Assembly (NCBI GenBank): GCA_023251285.1
Contig: JAHEZB010000029.1
Coordinates: 1 to 10,657, forward strand
Origin: Chitinophagaceae bacterium
Lineage (GTDB): Bacteria; Bacteroidota; Bacteroidia; Chitinophagales; Chitinophagaceae
Reading direction: 5' to 3'
Length of the DNA stretch: 10,657 nt
Of the stretch, positions 1 to 8,149 are shown in pieces. Numbering within the stretch: position 1 is the first letter of the stretch; the number at the start of each line of letters is the position of its first letter. The translations under genes and the position numbers were made by a program. The notes beneath the pieces were generated by a model, which had not been told where the DNA came from, ran no database searches, and saw nothing but the letters and a program-made list of their open reading frames with translations.

Positions 1-944
1 TTCAGCCCATAAGGAATACCGGAATATGAACCACTGCCATTTTTTGTAAAATATACCGCTGTTCTTGGATCATCATAAGACATTAAAGTGTCAACAAATG
101 TCTGGCTTGGCGCATAGTCCGCGCGACCGTCAAACTGCGCATTCCATGGATTTCTATAAGTGTCATCAGAAAGGTATGTATAAACGACATTATCCGAATT
201 GTTGTCTACGAATCCAGCCGGATCATTTAAGGCCTTTTTAAATTCGGTAGCTGCATAATCGGACGGACCAGGGTAAACTTTAGAGAGTCTTAAGCTCAAA
301 GTCATTCTCAGCGAATTTGCAAACTTTTTCCAACGAGCGGCGCTTCCATTTAGCAGGATGTCACCCTTAACAGCTGCACCACCATCAAACTGAGCAATGG
401 CTTCTGTCAGTTCTTTGATGATATCTTTGTAAATGGAATCCTGCGGCGTATAAGAGGCGGCTACTTGTCCCTGTAAAGCATCGGTATAAGGTATATCACC
501 ATACATATCAGAAACCATGGCAAAAAGATACGCTTTGTATATCCTGGCAACCGCTATTTGATTTGCATTTGAACCACTGTTAGAAGCATATACTTTTGTT
601 TTTTCATCTGAATTATATTCAATGATTTTTTGCAAATCTTCTAAAGGATTTACATAAAATGTTGCCCAGTCTATCTGAGCCATGGCGTATTGCGCCTCAT
701 CGGGATATTGAGTCTGCATAAGCCATTGAACATATAAAGTTGGATTTGTTTGAAAAGAACGACTACTTGCCAGAGCAGATGATGTCCGATAGATTGCATC
801 CGTCAGAAGCGCAGATGGTAGCGGAACAGTAGCAGAGTTTGGGCTAACGTTGGTATTACCAAAATCACCGGCTTTTTTGCAACCCGCTATTAAAACTACA
901 AACGCAAGGAATATTCCCGTGATTTTATATTTTAAGTATTTCAT
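1..944 (-). CDS. SusD/RagB-family nutrient-binding outer-membrane lipoprotein (partial, C-terminus cut by window edge)
   Basis: The frame is open from the ATG at 944 to the left edge: 314 codons of a family usually about 450-550 residues long. The N-terminus MKYLKYKITGIFLAFVVLIA-GC is a lipoprotein signal with lipobox L-I-A-G-C, so Cys22 would be lipidated. SusD-like motifs follow: a helical block around RIYKAYLFAMVSDMYGDIPY, then RWKKFANSLRMTLSLRLSK, both typical of SusD/RagB proteins and closest in style to the SusD-like_2 group. Members of this family sit on the cell surface as a lid over the SusC channel and capture ligand, classically glycans but also peptides and other polymers. The start lies 18 bp after the susC stop, so the two genes are almost certainly co-transcribed. 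The substrate cannot be read from this window because no degradative enzyme gene is visible beside it. Confidence 0.93.
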   Translation of the reverse strand, partial: MKYLKYKITGIFLAFVVLIAGCKKAGDFGNTNVSPNSATVPLPSALLTDAIYRTSSALASSRSFQTNPTLYVQWLMQTQYPDEAQYAMAQIDWATFYVNPLEDLQKIIEYNSDEKTKVYASNSGSNANQIAVARIYKAYLFAMVSDMYGDIPYTDALQGQVAASYTPQDSIYKDIIKELTEAIAQFDGGAAVKGDILLNGSAARWKKFANSLRMTLSLRLSKVYPGPSDYAATEFKKALNDPAGFVDNNSDNVVYTYLSDDTYRNPWNAQFDGRADYAPSQTFVDTLMSYDDPRTAVYFTKNGSGSYSGIPYGL

Positions 945-962
945 TTTTCGTAATTTTTAATT

Positions 963-3900
963 TTAAAATCCTAATTTAATGCTGAAACCATAACTACGGG
1001 TACTTGGCAACCCGCCATTTTCTCCGTATTTATTTCCTAATTCAGAAGGATCCCAGTTTGTATTATCTTTTGCGCGGGCAAGGAGCCATAAATTTTGTCC
1101 AACCAAAGAAACTGTTATCTTTTGAATAGGATTATTATCTGCTTTGAAAATCTTTTTCACAGGCAGATCGTAACCAAAACTGATAGATCTCAGCTTTATA
1201 TAGCTTGCGTCATGAATGTATGGTTCAGCAATTTTATTTGAGAAGTAAAACTGGTGAAAATAGTCGTAGCCTTCCACATACATGTCTACCGGCTTATTAT
1301 CTTTATCAACACCTTTTACATGCACACCTCCTCCATCAGCAACTGCATCTCTAACATTCTTTCCTTTATCATTCAATTCAGCTGTTTCTTTGTAAAGTCC
1401 GGAAAAATTACCCCACATTTCCGACAAAGAGAAGAATTTGCCACCTTTTTGGAAATCAATACCAATGGCAAGATTTAGATTTTTATACGAGAAGCTGTTG
1501 AAAAATCCGCCGGTAAAATCCGGAAGTACAGAACCAAAATAATCATTTAGAACTGGCTTATAAGTGCCATCTGCATTTAAAATCGGAACTCCGTTTGCAT
1601 TTTTCAAAATACCTGTTCCTCTTAATTGTCCCCAGGTAGCGCCACTATCTTTATTTACAATAGTTGCAAATCCAAATGCACCAGTACCCTCTATAGCAGT
1701 ACTATACACTAAAGTATGGATATCGGGAGTCAGTTCAACTACTTTGGATGTATTTTTAGCAAAGTTGAAACTACTATTCCACACGAATTCACGTGTCTGA
1801 ACTGGTGAACCTTCTAAAGTTATTTCAAATCCGTTACGTTCAAGTCGTCCGGCATTGATCGTCTTTTTTGTAAAGCCACTGGTAGAGGTGATATCAACAT
1901 TCAGAATCTCATTGATTTTGTTTTCTTTATAGTAGGTAAAGCTGATCCCAGCCCTGTTATTAAAAAATTTCAAATCAACGCCGGCTTCGTAAGAAGAGGA
2001 GAGAGCTGGCATAATTGCAGAATTGGGCAATGTGTTTGGCACATCCATAAGAATGTTAGTTCCGTAGGTGAGCGGATTCACAGCATATAACAGATCAAGC
2101 CCATAGGGATTAAGATCCGAACCTACCTGCGCCCATCCGCCACGGACTTTTCCATAAGACAATGCCGGGAAATTGGCAATTAACTTACTGAACAAAATGC
2201 TGGCCCCAACGGAAGGATAAAAATAAGAATTCTTATCTGCCGGCAATGCGGAACTCCAGTCATTTCTGCCTGAAAAATCGAGGAAAGCAAAATCCTTGTA
2301 GCCTATATTACCGTGTCCATAAACACTTCGTACGGTTTTATATTCCCGATAATTAGAAAATGATGAAGGGGATTTACTGTTAGAAATCGTGTACAAATCC
2401 GGTACAACTAATCCTCCATTGGTAGAATTGCGTAGATCGCGATAAAAATTCTTCCTGATATTTCCACCTGCATTCAGATCAACACTGAAATCTCCGAAAT
2501 GGTTATTGTAACTTGCTAATCCTTCGAAATTAGTTTCACTCGAGAAAGTTTGCCCTGTTGCATATGAGTTTTTATACACCGGCTGACCAACCTGAATACC
2601 ACTAAACTCCATTATGTAAGGACGTTTATTCTCCCAATTATTGGTAACCTGGTTACGCCTCAAAAATGCTGCTACTTTAAAATGGCTATCATATTTATAA
2701 GTAAGATTAACATCCCCGAAAAGACGATCCTTGTTATTTACATTATCGATATTATTGAAGTAGAAATATGGGTTGAACCAATAATTGGCTTTATTAAAAC
2801 CATTTGTATTAAAGGTTGTATTGGCGTTAGGATTAGCATGGTTCCAACTGGCAACCGCTCCTAAAGGTGTTTTAAAATCCTGCAATTCTTTCAATATCCC
2901 CATATCCAAATCCCGATGGAACCACTGGCTGAAGTTACCACTGGAAGGGTTGCTATATTGATCATCAAATTCTCCTTTTACTTTTTCATTGGTATAAAAC
3001 ACATTTGCACCAGCGGTAAAATGTGAGCTTAGATCAACAGTGCTTTGAGATGAAAGGTAATTTCTCTGCAGACTGGTATTTGGCAAAATACCATTTTGAT
3101 ACAGGTTTGTATAAGAAAACCTTGTTGAAAAATTTTCACCGGCTTTGCTTAAGGCAATGTTGTTGTTATAAGTGCTACCTGTCTTAAAAAAGGCTCTTAC
3201 GTTATTCGGTTGTGCGTCCCATTTTGCTGTCTTAAAAGAATAGTTGCTTCCTGGATACCAGGCATACCATGGAATATAATCGCCCCCGTCAAAAGCCGGC
3301 CCCCAGCTACTATCGTCTGTATTATCATGATATCTCATACCGTCAAAAACTTTCCATTCTACCGGGTTTTTTTCACTCCACTTATATGTGAGCCATTCGC
3401 CACCGGTATCGCCGCCGCCATATCTATTCTGAAAATGAGGAATAGTGCTTGCCTTATCAATTGTAGTAGTGGAGTTCAATTCAATCCCAATACCACTTGC
3501 CCGACGTCCTTTTTTTGTAACAATTTCTACTACTCCGGCATCTGCTCTCTGACCATAAAGCGCCGTAGCATTCGGGCCTTTCAATACGGTAACGCTCTGA
3601 ACGTCATCCATATTTAAATCTATAACATTCACCGGAGTGCCGTCGACAACGTACAAAGGATTTTTATCTGTTAATGATCCTGCTCCCCGGATTCTGATAG
3701 CAGAGGCAAAGCCCAACTTTGCCCCGGCAGGAGCTGAAATTTGCACACCTGCAATGTTACCGGCCAAAGCCGAATTTATGTCTGATTTTCCGGGAACAGC
3801 CACCTTTGAAGGGTCGATCTGTTGGGCAGCATAGGGAAGTGTAGCAACTCTGCGCTGAATTCCCAATGCAGTAGTTACCGTTACCGCTGAAAGTTCAGTA

Positions 3901-4187
3901 GTACTCCGGGAAAGTGTGGCTGTTGCGTGTCCATTAACAGGAGTAACCACTGACGAATTGTAACCAACAGCACTTATTAGCAAATTACCCGAGCCCTTCA
4001 GGTTAAGTGTAAATTGGCCGTTTGCATCCGCTGTGGTCGCATTTTTTGTTCCGCTTTCGGTTACGGTTGCAAAAGGTATTGCTCCGCCAGATTCATCAGT
4101 TACTGTTCCTGTGACAGTTTTTCCTTGCGAGAATGCTGATCCGACAAATAGCATCAGCATGGCAAAGATTGTTAGAAATCTTCTCAT
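963..4187 (-). CDS. SusC/RagA-family TonB-linked outer-membrane transporter
   Basis: This complete 1074-residue protein is of normal length for the family. Residues 1-20 form a signal peptide ending A-F-S before Gln21. Residues about 22-95 are a carboxypeptidase-regulatory-like beta-sandwich (KTVTGTVTDESGGAIPFATV), the N-terminal extension typical of SusC proteins. The segment TTALGIQRR after residue 100 is the usual SusC junction motif. A TonB plug domain follows, with VDGTP, then VQSVTVLKGPNATALYG and VVEIVTKKG at about residues 180-228. The rest is a long beta-barrel rich in aromatic and Asn residues, ending in a C-terminal Phe (SIKLGF) as expected for barrel assembly. It imports ligand handed over by the SusD partner, powered by TonB-ExbBD. 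susD follows in the same transcript. No ECF sigma/anti-sigma or hybrid two-component regulator gene is visible in this window. Confidence 0.96.
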   Translation of the reverse strand: MRRFLTIFAMLMLFVGSAFSQGKTVTGTVTDESGGAIPFATVTESGTKNATTADANGQFTLNLKGSGNLLISAVGYNSSVVTPVNGHATATLSRSTTELSAVTVTTALGIQRRVATLPYAAQQIDPSKVAVPGKSDINSALAGNIAGVQISAPAGAKLGFASAIRIRGAGSLTDKNPLYVVDGTPVNVIDLNMDDVQSVTVLKGPNATALYGQRADAGVVEIVTKKGRRASGIGIELNSTTTIDKASTIPHFQNRYGGGDTGGEWLTYKWSEKNPVEWKVFDGMRYHDNTDDSSWGPAFDGGDYIPWYAWYPGSNYSFKTAKWDAQPNNVRAFFKTGSTYNNNIALSKAGENFSTRFSYTNLYQNGILPNTSLQRNYLSSQSTVDLSSHFTAGANVFYTNEKVKGEFDDQYSNPSSGNFSQWFHRDLDMGILKELQDFKTPLGAVASWNHANPNANTTFNTNGFNKANYWFNPYFYFNNIDNVNNKDRLFGDVNLTYKYDSHFKVAAFLRRNQVTNNWENKRPYIMEFSGIQVGQPVYKNSYATGQTFSSETNFEGLASYNNHFGDFSVDLNAGGNIRKNFYRDLRNSTNGGLVVPDLYTISNSKSPSSFSNYREYKTVRSVYGHGNIGYKDFAFLDFSGRNDWSSALPADKNSYFYPSVGASILFSKLIANFPALSYGKVRGGWAQVGSDLNPYGLDLLYAVNPLTYGTNILMDVPNTLPNSAIMPALSSSYEAGVDLKFFNNRAGISFTYYKENKINEILNVDITSTSGFTKKTINAGRLERNGFEITLEGSPVQTREFVWNSSFNFAKNTSKVVELTPDIHTLVYSTAIEGTGAFGFATIVNKDSGATWGQLRGTGILKNANGVPILNADGTYKPVLNDYFGSVLPDFTGGFFNSFSYKNLNLAIGIDFQKGGKFFSLSEMWGNFSGLYKETAELNDKGKNVRDAVADGGGVHVKGVDKDNKPVDMYVEGYDYFHQFYFSNKIAEPYIHDASYIKLRSISFGYDLPVKKIFKADNNPIQKITVSLVGQNLWLLARAKDNTNWDPSELGNKYGENGGLPSTRSYGFSIKLGF

Positions 4188-4420
4188 GTGTTTGTTGTTT
4201 TTAATTAATAAAAATTTTCTGGTTTATAAAAGCAAAAGTTTTGACAGTTTGATGATGTTTTTGCGTTTAGTTAACTTTAGACACACGAATATAGGGAAAC
4301 GCTGCATCAAAATAAGCAATAAAATGACGACAATATGACATTTGGCTTCATATGTAGTATTAATGTAACTTATTAGAAGATTGAAGGTCAAATGGTTGTA
4401 TAAGATGTTGAGCGGTATTT

Positions 4421-4449
4421 TTAAGAAAAAAAATTATTTTTTTCCTTAA
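4421..4449. repeat. A/T-rich near-perfect palindrome (13-nt arms, 3-nt loop)
   Basis: The left arm (4421-4433, TTAAG then eight A) pairs with the right arm (4437-4449, seven T then CCTTAA) at 12 of 13 positions around the loop TTA. On either strand the 3' arm is U-rich in RNA, so it could help transcription stop downstream of the glycosylase gene, whose stop is about 100 bp away. It could also be a protein-binding or bent-DNA site 234 bp upstream of susC. Low complexity makes functional assignment weak. Confidence 0.45.
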
Positions 4450-4466
4450 AAAAAGAAAAATGAATA

Positions 4467-4482
4467 CACTTCCTGATAAGTG
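4467..4482 (-). terminator. Weak candidate terminator hairpin after the glycosylase gene
   Basis: On the minus strand, CACTT and AAGTG (5 bp) close a 6-nt loop. They are followed within a few bases by a T-rich run (ATTTTTCTTTTTTT), about 70 nt past the glycosylase stop codon. The orientation and U-tract fit an intrinsic terminator, but the stem is short. It may work together with the A/T palindrome just beyond it. Confidence 0.3.
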
Positions 4483-4550
4483 ACAAAAGCAACCGCTTGA
4501 AATATAGCAATAAGAATATTAGGTTATTTGTTAGTTACTGTATTCAAAAC

Positions 4551-5105
4551 CTATTTGAGGGAAAACGCCGGCGTTGCTTTCAATACCTTTTGATAAATCA
4601 CGCAACTTTCAATATGCGCTCCTGGCAAATAGCCGGTACTCATTAAAAATTCATTAACAATCTCTCCTCCTGTAAATTTGAAAGTTGTTTTAAAGATTTT
4701 CACCCATTCTTCTCTGCTTTTTGGATGATTGAGATCCAGCCAGTTTTTGAAAGATCCGAATTGATTTTGGATTTTCAGAATGGTTTTCGCATTTTCTATC
4801 GCTGCGTTGATTTTTAATTTATTTCTGATAATTCCGGGATCATTCACCAATCTTTCAAAGTCGCTGGCATCGAAAGCCGCTACCATTTTTATATTGAAAT
4901 TTTTATATGCTTTTTTGAAATTTTTCTGTTTCTTCAAAATCGTATCCCAGCTCAATCCCGCCTGATTTATTTCGAGGACCAATCTTTCAAACAACTCATT
5001 ATCATCCTCGATCGGAAATCCATAATAGTTATCGTGGTAAATGCGATGTACGCTATCTTTATCCATTAAGAGAATTGCTTCGCAATAGGAAGAGGCTTTT
5101 TGCAT
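4551..5105 (-). CDS. tag: DNA-3-methyladenine glycosylase I (Tag family, HhH superfamily)
   Basis: This 184-residue cytosolic base-excision-repair enzyme removes 3-methyladenine from alkylated DNA; the family is usually about 185-195 residues. Family motifs are clear: YHDNYYGFP at residues 23-31, then LEINQAGLSW at 44-53. Within these, Glu45 and Trp53 correspond to E. coli Tag Glu38 and Trp46. GIIRNKLKI follows at about 91-99, a helix-hairpin-helix-type region. The HxxxC pair His164/Cys168 matches the C-terminal zinc ligands of E. coli Tag. The N-terminal ligands are most likely Cys8 and His24, 16 residues apart rather than 13 as in E. coli Cys4/His17. Cys8 supports the ATG at 5105 over the internal Met14. 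It is a single gene, divergent from purN, with no other repair genes nearby. Confidence 0.93.
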   Translation of the reverse strand: MQKASSYCEAILLMDKDSVHRIYHDNYYGFPIEDDNELFERLVLEINQAGLSWDTILKKQKNFKKAYKNFNIKMVAAFDASDFERLVNDPGIIRNKLKINAAIENAKTILKIQNQFGSFKNWLDLNHPKSREEWVKIFKTTFKFTGGEIVNEFLMSTGYLPGAHIESCVIYQKVLKATPAFSLK

Positions 5106-5123
5106 GGTCTGATTTTAAAATTT

Positions 5124-5131
5124 CAAAGTAA
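5124..5131 (-). promoter_or_regulatory. Candidate -7 element for the glycosylase gene (one mismatch)
   Basis: On the minus strand this reads TTACTTTG, one mismatch from the Bacteroidota consensus TAnnTTTG. It lies 18 bases before the start codon, the same distance as the perfect element before paaA. No clear -33 TTTG at the expected spacing was found. Confidence 0.3.
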
Positions 5132-5197
5132 ATATAATTGATCAAAATAAGTAACGCTAGCTTTTGAAAATAGAATCCTGATAATAAAAAATGATCT

Positions 5198-5231
5198 TTT
5201 GCTTTTATTAGAAATAAAATAATCACTTTTG
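5198..5231 (+). promoter_or_regulatory. Candidate purN promoter with an internal A/T palindrome
   Basis: TTTG at 5198-5201 is followed after 22 bp by CACTTTTG at 5224-5231, one mismatch from TAnnTTTG; the spacing is close to that of Bacteroidota promoters. Between the boxes lies a perfect 7-bp palindrome, TTTTATT-AGA-AATAAAA (5203-5219), which could be an operator or chance in AT-rich DNA. The leader to the purN ATG would be about 65 nt. Confidence 0.3.
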
Positions 5232-5303
5232 TTTCCTATCCTTCTTTTTATTCCGAATAAATAAAATAAAAACCAACATAAATTAACACAGGCACATCAT
5301 TAC

Positions 5304-5888
5304 ATGAACCAGGATCAGAAAAAAAAGATTATCATATTTGCTTCCGGAGCGGGCAGCAATGCACAAAAAATTATTCAATATTTTAAAGAAAAAAACACAG
5401 CAAAAGTTGTACTGGTTGTTTGTAACAAACGAGGCGCAGGAGTGGTTGAAATTGCAAAAAATGAAAACATCCCCGTTTTGTTTATCGAAAAAAATAAATT
5501 TAATGAAACCGGCTATTTGCAGGAAATAAAAAAGTATCAGCCAGATCTCGTAGTTCTTGCCGGTTTTTTATGGAAAGTGCCTCCTATTCTGATTCATCAT
5601 TTTCCTCATCAGATTGTCAACATTCATCCGGCTCTGTTGCCAGCGTATGGTGGAAAAGGAATGTATGGTAGTGCAGTACATACCGCGGTTGTAGCCGCCA
5701 AAGAAAAAGAAAGCGGCATTACCATTCATTTTGTTGATGAAAAATACGATCACGGTGAAACGATCTTCCAGGCAAAATGTTTTTTAAATGAAAATGAAAG
5801 CGCCGAAAGTCTTGCTGTCAAAATTCATCAACTGGAACATGAATATTTTGCTAAAACAATCGAAAAATTATTAACAGAAAAGACTTAA
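5304..5888 (+). CDS. purN: Phosphoribosylglycinamide formyltransferase (GART)
   Basis: This 194-residue cytosolic enzyme of de novo purine synthesis transfers the formyl group of 10-formyltetrahydrofolate to glycinamide ribonucleotide. Its length is normal for bacterial PurN. The fold begins with a beta strand and phosphate-binding loop, IIIFASGAGSNAQKII (residues 9-24). LVVLAGFLWKVP (82-93) follows, then the catalytic block NIHPALLP (106-113) with Asn106 and His108. GITIHFVDEKYDHGETIFQ contributes His142 and Asp149, corresponding to E. coli His137 and Asp144. All key residues are present, so the enzyme should be active. The ATG at 5304 places the first strand near the N-terminus as expected. 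No other pur gene is in the window; a stand-alone purN is inferred to be a single transcription unit. It converges with paaA. Confidence 0.95.
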   Translation: MNQDQKKKIIIFASGAGSNAQKIIQYFKEKNTAKVVLVVCNKRGAGVVEIAKNENIPVLFIEKNKFNETGYLQEIKKYQPDLVVLAGFLWKVPPILIHHFPHQIVNIHPALLPAYGGKGMYGSAVHTAVVAAKEKESGITIHFVDEKYDHGETIFQAKCFLNENESAESLAVKIHQLEHEYFAKTIEKLLTEKT

Positions 5889-5957
5889 GTTGAAAGAGAT
5901 TAAGATCCAGCAAAGAAAGAAATAACTGCTTTTTTTGTTTAGATACTTGTCCTTCCC

Positions 5958-5973
5958 ATTTGCGGTTGCAAAT
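5958..5973. repeat. Small perfect hairpin between convergent purN and paaA
   Basis: ATTTGC and GCAAAT (6 bp) flank a 4-nt loop, in the 139-bp gap where the two genes converge. Neither strand has a T-run directly after the stem, so it is not a canonical intrinsic terminator. A T7 run at about 5931-5937 lies before it on the plus strand. The gap holds no coding frame. Confidence 0.25.
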
Positions 5974-6027
5974 TGCGAACTTAAACGCAACTTAGATACG
6001 ACATTTTTACAGAAACGATTTGCAACG

Positions 6028-6999
6028 TCAAACTTTTACATCACTCTTTTTTTCTAAATTTTCTTTCTCCATTTTACGCTTTTTCTTTTCTGCATGTGCC
6101 ATCGCTGCTTCTCTCACCCAAGCACCATTTTCGTGAGCAGAAATCCTTGCATCAAGGCGCTCTTTATTGCATGGGCCATTTCCTTTTACCACATTCCAAA
6201 ATTCGTCCCAGTTTATTTCTCCAAAATCATAGTGCCTTCTTTCTTCATTCCATTTTAAATCGGAATCAGGAATGGTAATTCCTAAAATGGCAGCTTGTTC
6301 TACACACACATCTACAAACTTTTGCCTCAATTCATCATTTGAAAAACGCTTTATTTTCCATTTCATGCTTTGTGCTGTATGTGGAGAAGCATCATCATTT
6401 GGACCGAACATCATCAGGCTTGGCCACCACCAGCGATTCAGAGCGTCTTGTGCCATCGCCTTTTGTTGTTTGCTTCCTCGAGAAAGCGTCAATAAAATTT
6501 CATAACCTTGTCTTTGATGAAAACTTTCTTCTTTGCAAATGCGCACCATGCCTCTTGCATAAGGCCCGTAAGAAGCGCGGCACAAGGGAACCTGGTTCAT
6601 GATCGCTGCGCCATCTACCAGCCAGCCAATAGCGCCCATATCTGCCCAGGAAAGTGTGGGATAATTAAAAATAGAAGAATATTTCGCTTTGCCGCTAAGC
6701 AATTGATCGATCATTTCTTCCCGTGAAATGTTCAAAGTTTCTGCTGCACAATAAAGATACAACCCGTGCCCGGCTTCATCCTGCACTTTAGCAAGCAAGG
6801 TGGCTTTTCTTTTTAATGAAGGCGCTCGGGTAATCCAGTTAGCTTCCGGAAGCATTCCTACGATTTCGCTGTGAGCGTGCTGACTTATTTGCCTGATCAG
6901 CATTTTACGATACTCCTCGGGCATCCAATCTTTTGGTTCAATTCTTATTTCCCGGTCTATTTTATCATCAAATGTTGCCAGTAATTTTTCTGCGTCCAT
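6028..6999 (-). CDS. paaA: 1,2-phenylacetyl-CoA epoxidase, catalytic diiron subunit PaaA
   Basis: PaaA is the catalytic subunit of the multicomponent oxygenase that epoxidises the aromatic ring of phenylacetyl-CoA in aerobic phenylacetate degradation. The 323-residue product compares with about 309 in E. coli; a charged Lys/Glu tail accounts for the excess. Diiron ligands of the ferritin-like fold are visible: the Glu in [16 protein letters not shown] (Glu45), the EAGH motif (Glu75, His78), and EESFH (Glu158, His161). The long conserved stretches around [21 protein letters not shown] and the WGP-like MMFGPNDD leave little doubt. I chose the ATG at 6999. An upstream TTG at 7020 would add seven residues, but it overlaps a perfect -7 promoter element and lies before the likely transcript start. 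paaE lies 45 bp upstream on the same strand. The partner subunits PaaB and PaaC are not encoded nearby. Confidence 0.95.
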   Translation of the reverse strand: MDAEKLLATFDDKIDREIRIEPKDWMPEEYRKMLIRQISQHAHSEIVGMLPEANWITRAPSLKRKATLLAKVQDEAGHGLYLYCAAETLNISREEMIDQLLSGKAKYSSIFNYPTLSWADMGAIGWLVDGAAIMNQVPLCRASYGPYARGMVRICKEESFHQRQGYEILLTLSRGSKQQKAMAQDALNRWWWPSLMMFGPNDDASPHTAQSMKWKIKRFSNDELRQKFVDVCVEQAAILGITIPDSDLKWNEERRHYDFGEINWDEFWNVVKGNGPCNKERLDARISAHENGAWVREAAMAHAEKKKRKMEKENLEKKSDVKV

Positions 7000-7017
7000 G
7001 TTCTGAAACTTTATTCT

Positions 7018-7025
7018 CAAAGTTA
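7018..7025 (-). promoter_or_regulatory. Candidate -7 promoter element for paaA
   Basis: The minus strand reads TAACTTTG, a perfect match to Bacteroidota TAnnTTTG, in the 45-bp paaE-paaA gap and 18 bases before the paaA ATG. No convincing -33 TTTG was found at about 20 bp, so this may be a weak or secondary promoter inside a paaE-paaA operon. Confidence 0.4.
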
Positions 7026-7044
7026 CTGATTATAAAAACAGCAT

Positions 7045-8118
7045 CTACGCTTCATCATAATCTACCACAACCTTTTTGCTCCGCGGATGCGACTGGCAGG
7101 TTAAAATAAAACCATCTTTTACTTCACTTTTTTCAAGACCGTAATTTGCTTCCATTTCCACTTCGCCTTCAACCAGTTTCGCTTTGCAGGTGCAGCACAC
7201 ACCGCCTTTGCATGCAAAAGGGAGATCTGCACCCTGGGCTAATCCGGCGTCTAAAATCGTTTGTCCATTGTATTCTAAATTAAAATCAAAGCTGCGACCA
7301 TCTATTTTCAGTGTTATCTCAGCTCCTTCCGGTTCCGTTTGTTCTACGGCTTCATAAATTTTTGTATGTTCTCTTGTTGGAGTCGTAAATAATTCGAAGT
7401 GAATTTTTTCGGGTTCGATGCCCCAGCCGCAAAGAAAATCCTTCACAGTGTAAATCATTTTTTCGGGGCCGCAAATAAAAAAATCATCGATAATATCGAA
7501 ATTGATGAGTTTCGATAAGTGATTGCATTTTGATTCATCTATCCTGCCATAATTGAAATCTGCTTCGGTTTTTTCCCTGCTTAAGATATAATACACCCTG
7601 AATCTTTTCAAATATTTATCTTTCAGCGCTTCTATTTCTTCTTTAAAAATGATGGATTGTAAATTTTTATTTCCATACACCAGCGTGACCGCACTATTAG
7701 CCTCTGTTACCAGAATTGCTTTTATAATGGAAATAATGGGCGTAATTCCACTGCCCGCAGCAAATAAAACATAATCATTCCGATCTGAATGCATTGTTTT
7801 CGGATAAAAATTCCCGGTAGGTGGCAACACTTCCAGCACATCTCCTTTTTTTAAATCCTTATTTGCAAAAGTGGAGAATATTCCGCCTTCTACTTTTTTC
7901 ACTGCTACACGCAATTCATTCTCAGAAGGACTGCTGCAAATGGAGTATGACCTTCGGGCTTCTTCACCATTATTAAAAGTTCTGATCGTGATATTTTGTC
8001 CCTGCATAAAAAGAAAATCTTTCTGAATCTCTTCCGGAATTTCAAATGCAATGGAAACACAATCCACAGTTTCCTTTCTGATGTCTTTTACCTTAAGTTT
8101 ATGAAAATGTATGGCCAA
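7045..8118 (-). CDS. paaE: Phenylacetyl-CoA epoxidase reductase subunit PaaE (FAD, 2Fe-2S)
   Basis: PaaE passes electrons from NADPH through FAD and a 2Fe-2S cluster to the diiron centre of PaaA. Domains from the preferred start: an FAD-binding barrel with R-S-Y-S at residues 56-59; a nucleotide-binding domain with AAGSGITP at 120-127 and a later FICGPEKM motif; and a C-terminal plant-type ferredoxin with Cys303, Cys308, Cys311 (C-x4-C-x2-C) and Cys341. I prefer TTG at 8118, which gives 357 residues (E. coli PaaE has 356) and an N-terminus MAIHFHKLKVKDIRKET that fits the family. The longer frame from ATG at 8166 adds 16 residues with no family resemblance. That ATG also lies upstream of a perfect -7 element at 8142-8149, so it would probably not be in the mRNA. 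paaA follows 45 bp downstream. Confidence 0.93.
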   Translation of the reverse strand: MAIHFHKLKVKDIRKETVDCVSIAFEIPEEIQKDFLFMQGQNITIRTFNNGEEARRSYSICSSPSENELRVAVKKVEGGIFSTFANKDLKKGDVLEVLPPTGNFYPKTMHSDRNDYVLFAAGSGITPIISIIKAILVTEANSAVTLVYGNKNLQSIIFKEEIEALKDKYLKRFRVYYILSREKTEADFNYGRIDESKCNHLSKLINFDIIDDFFICGPEKMIYTVKDFLCGWGIEPEKIHFELFTTPTREHTKIYEAVEQTEPEGAEITLKIDGRSFDFNLEYNGQTILDAGLAQGADLPFACKGGVCCTCKAKLVEGEVEMEANYGLEKSEVKDGFILTCQSHPRSKKVVVDYDEA

Positions 8119-8141
8119 TAGAATAATTTTTTTAAAAGTTC

Positions 8142-8149
8142 CAAAGGTA
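8142..8149 (-). promoter_or_regulatory. Candidate -7 promoter element for paaE
   Basis: The minus strand reads TACCTTTG, a perfect TAnnTTTG match 23 bases before the TTG start at 8118, implying a leader of about 15-18 nt. A good -33 TTTG was not found. An imperfect palindrome (GCAT...ATGC, 8163-8181) lies just upstream, where an operator could sit. Confidence 0.45.

Larger units (their letters stand above)
4188..4550. other. Gene-free 363-bp spacer upstream of susC and downstream of the glycosylase gene
   Basis: No credible coding frame was found: the short frame crossing from the susC start has no recognisable protein features and lies opposite susC. The spacer must hold the susC promoter and leader, but I found no exact TAnnTTTG element on the minus strand. 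The nearest candidate is a one-mismatch copy (minus-strand AACTTTTG) at 4233-4240. Two inverted repeats lie in its distal half and are listed separately. Confidence 0.6.

Noticed and set aside
3210..3617. 135-codon plus-strand open frame inside susC
   Set aside because: It is antisense to the conserved plug-domain region of susC, Cys/Ile-rich without any family resemblance, so it is a shadow frame.
4033..4338. Plus-strand frame running from antisense susC into the spacer
   Set aside because: Most of it mirrors the susC N-terminal coding sequence; the part in the spacer shows no protein features and no promoter.
5958..5973. Hairpin between purN and paaA as a bidirectional terminator
   Set aside because: The stem is only 6 bp and neither strand has a U-tract right after it, so I list it only as a repeat.
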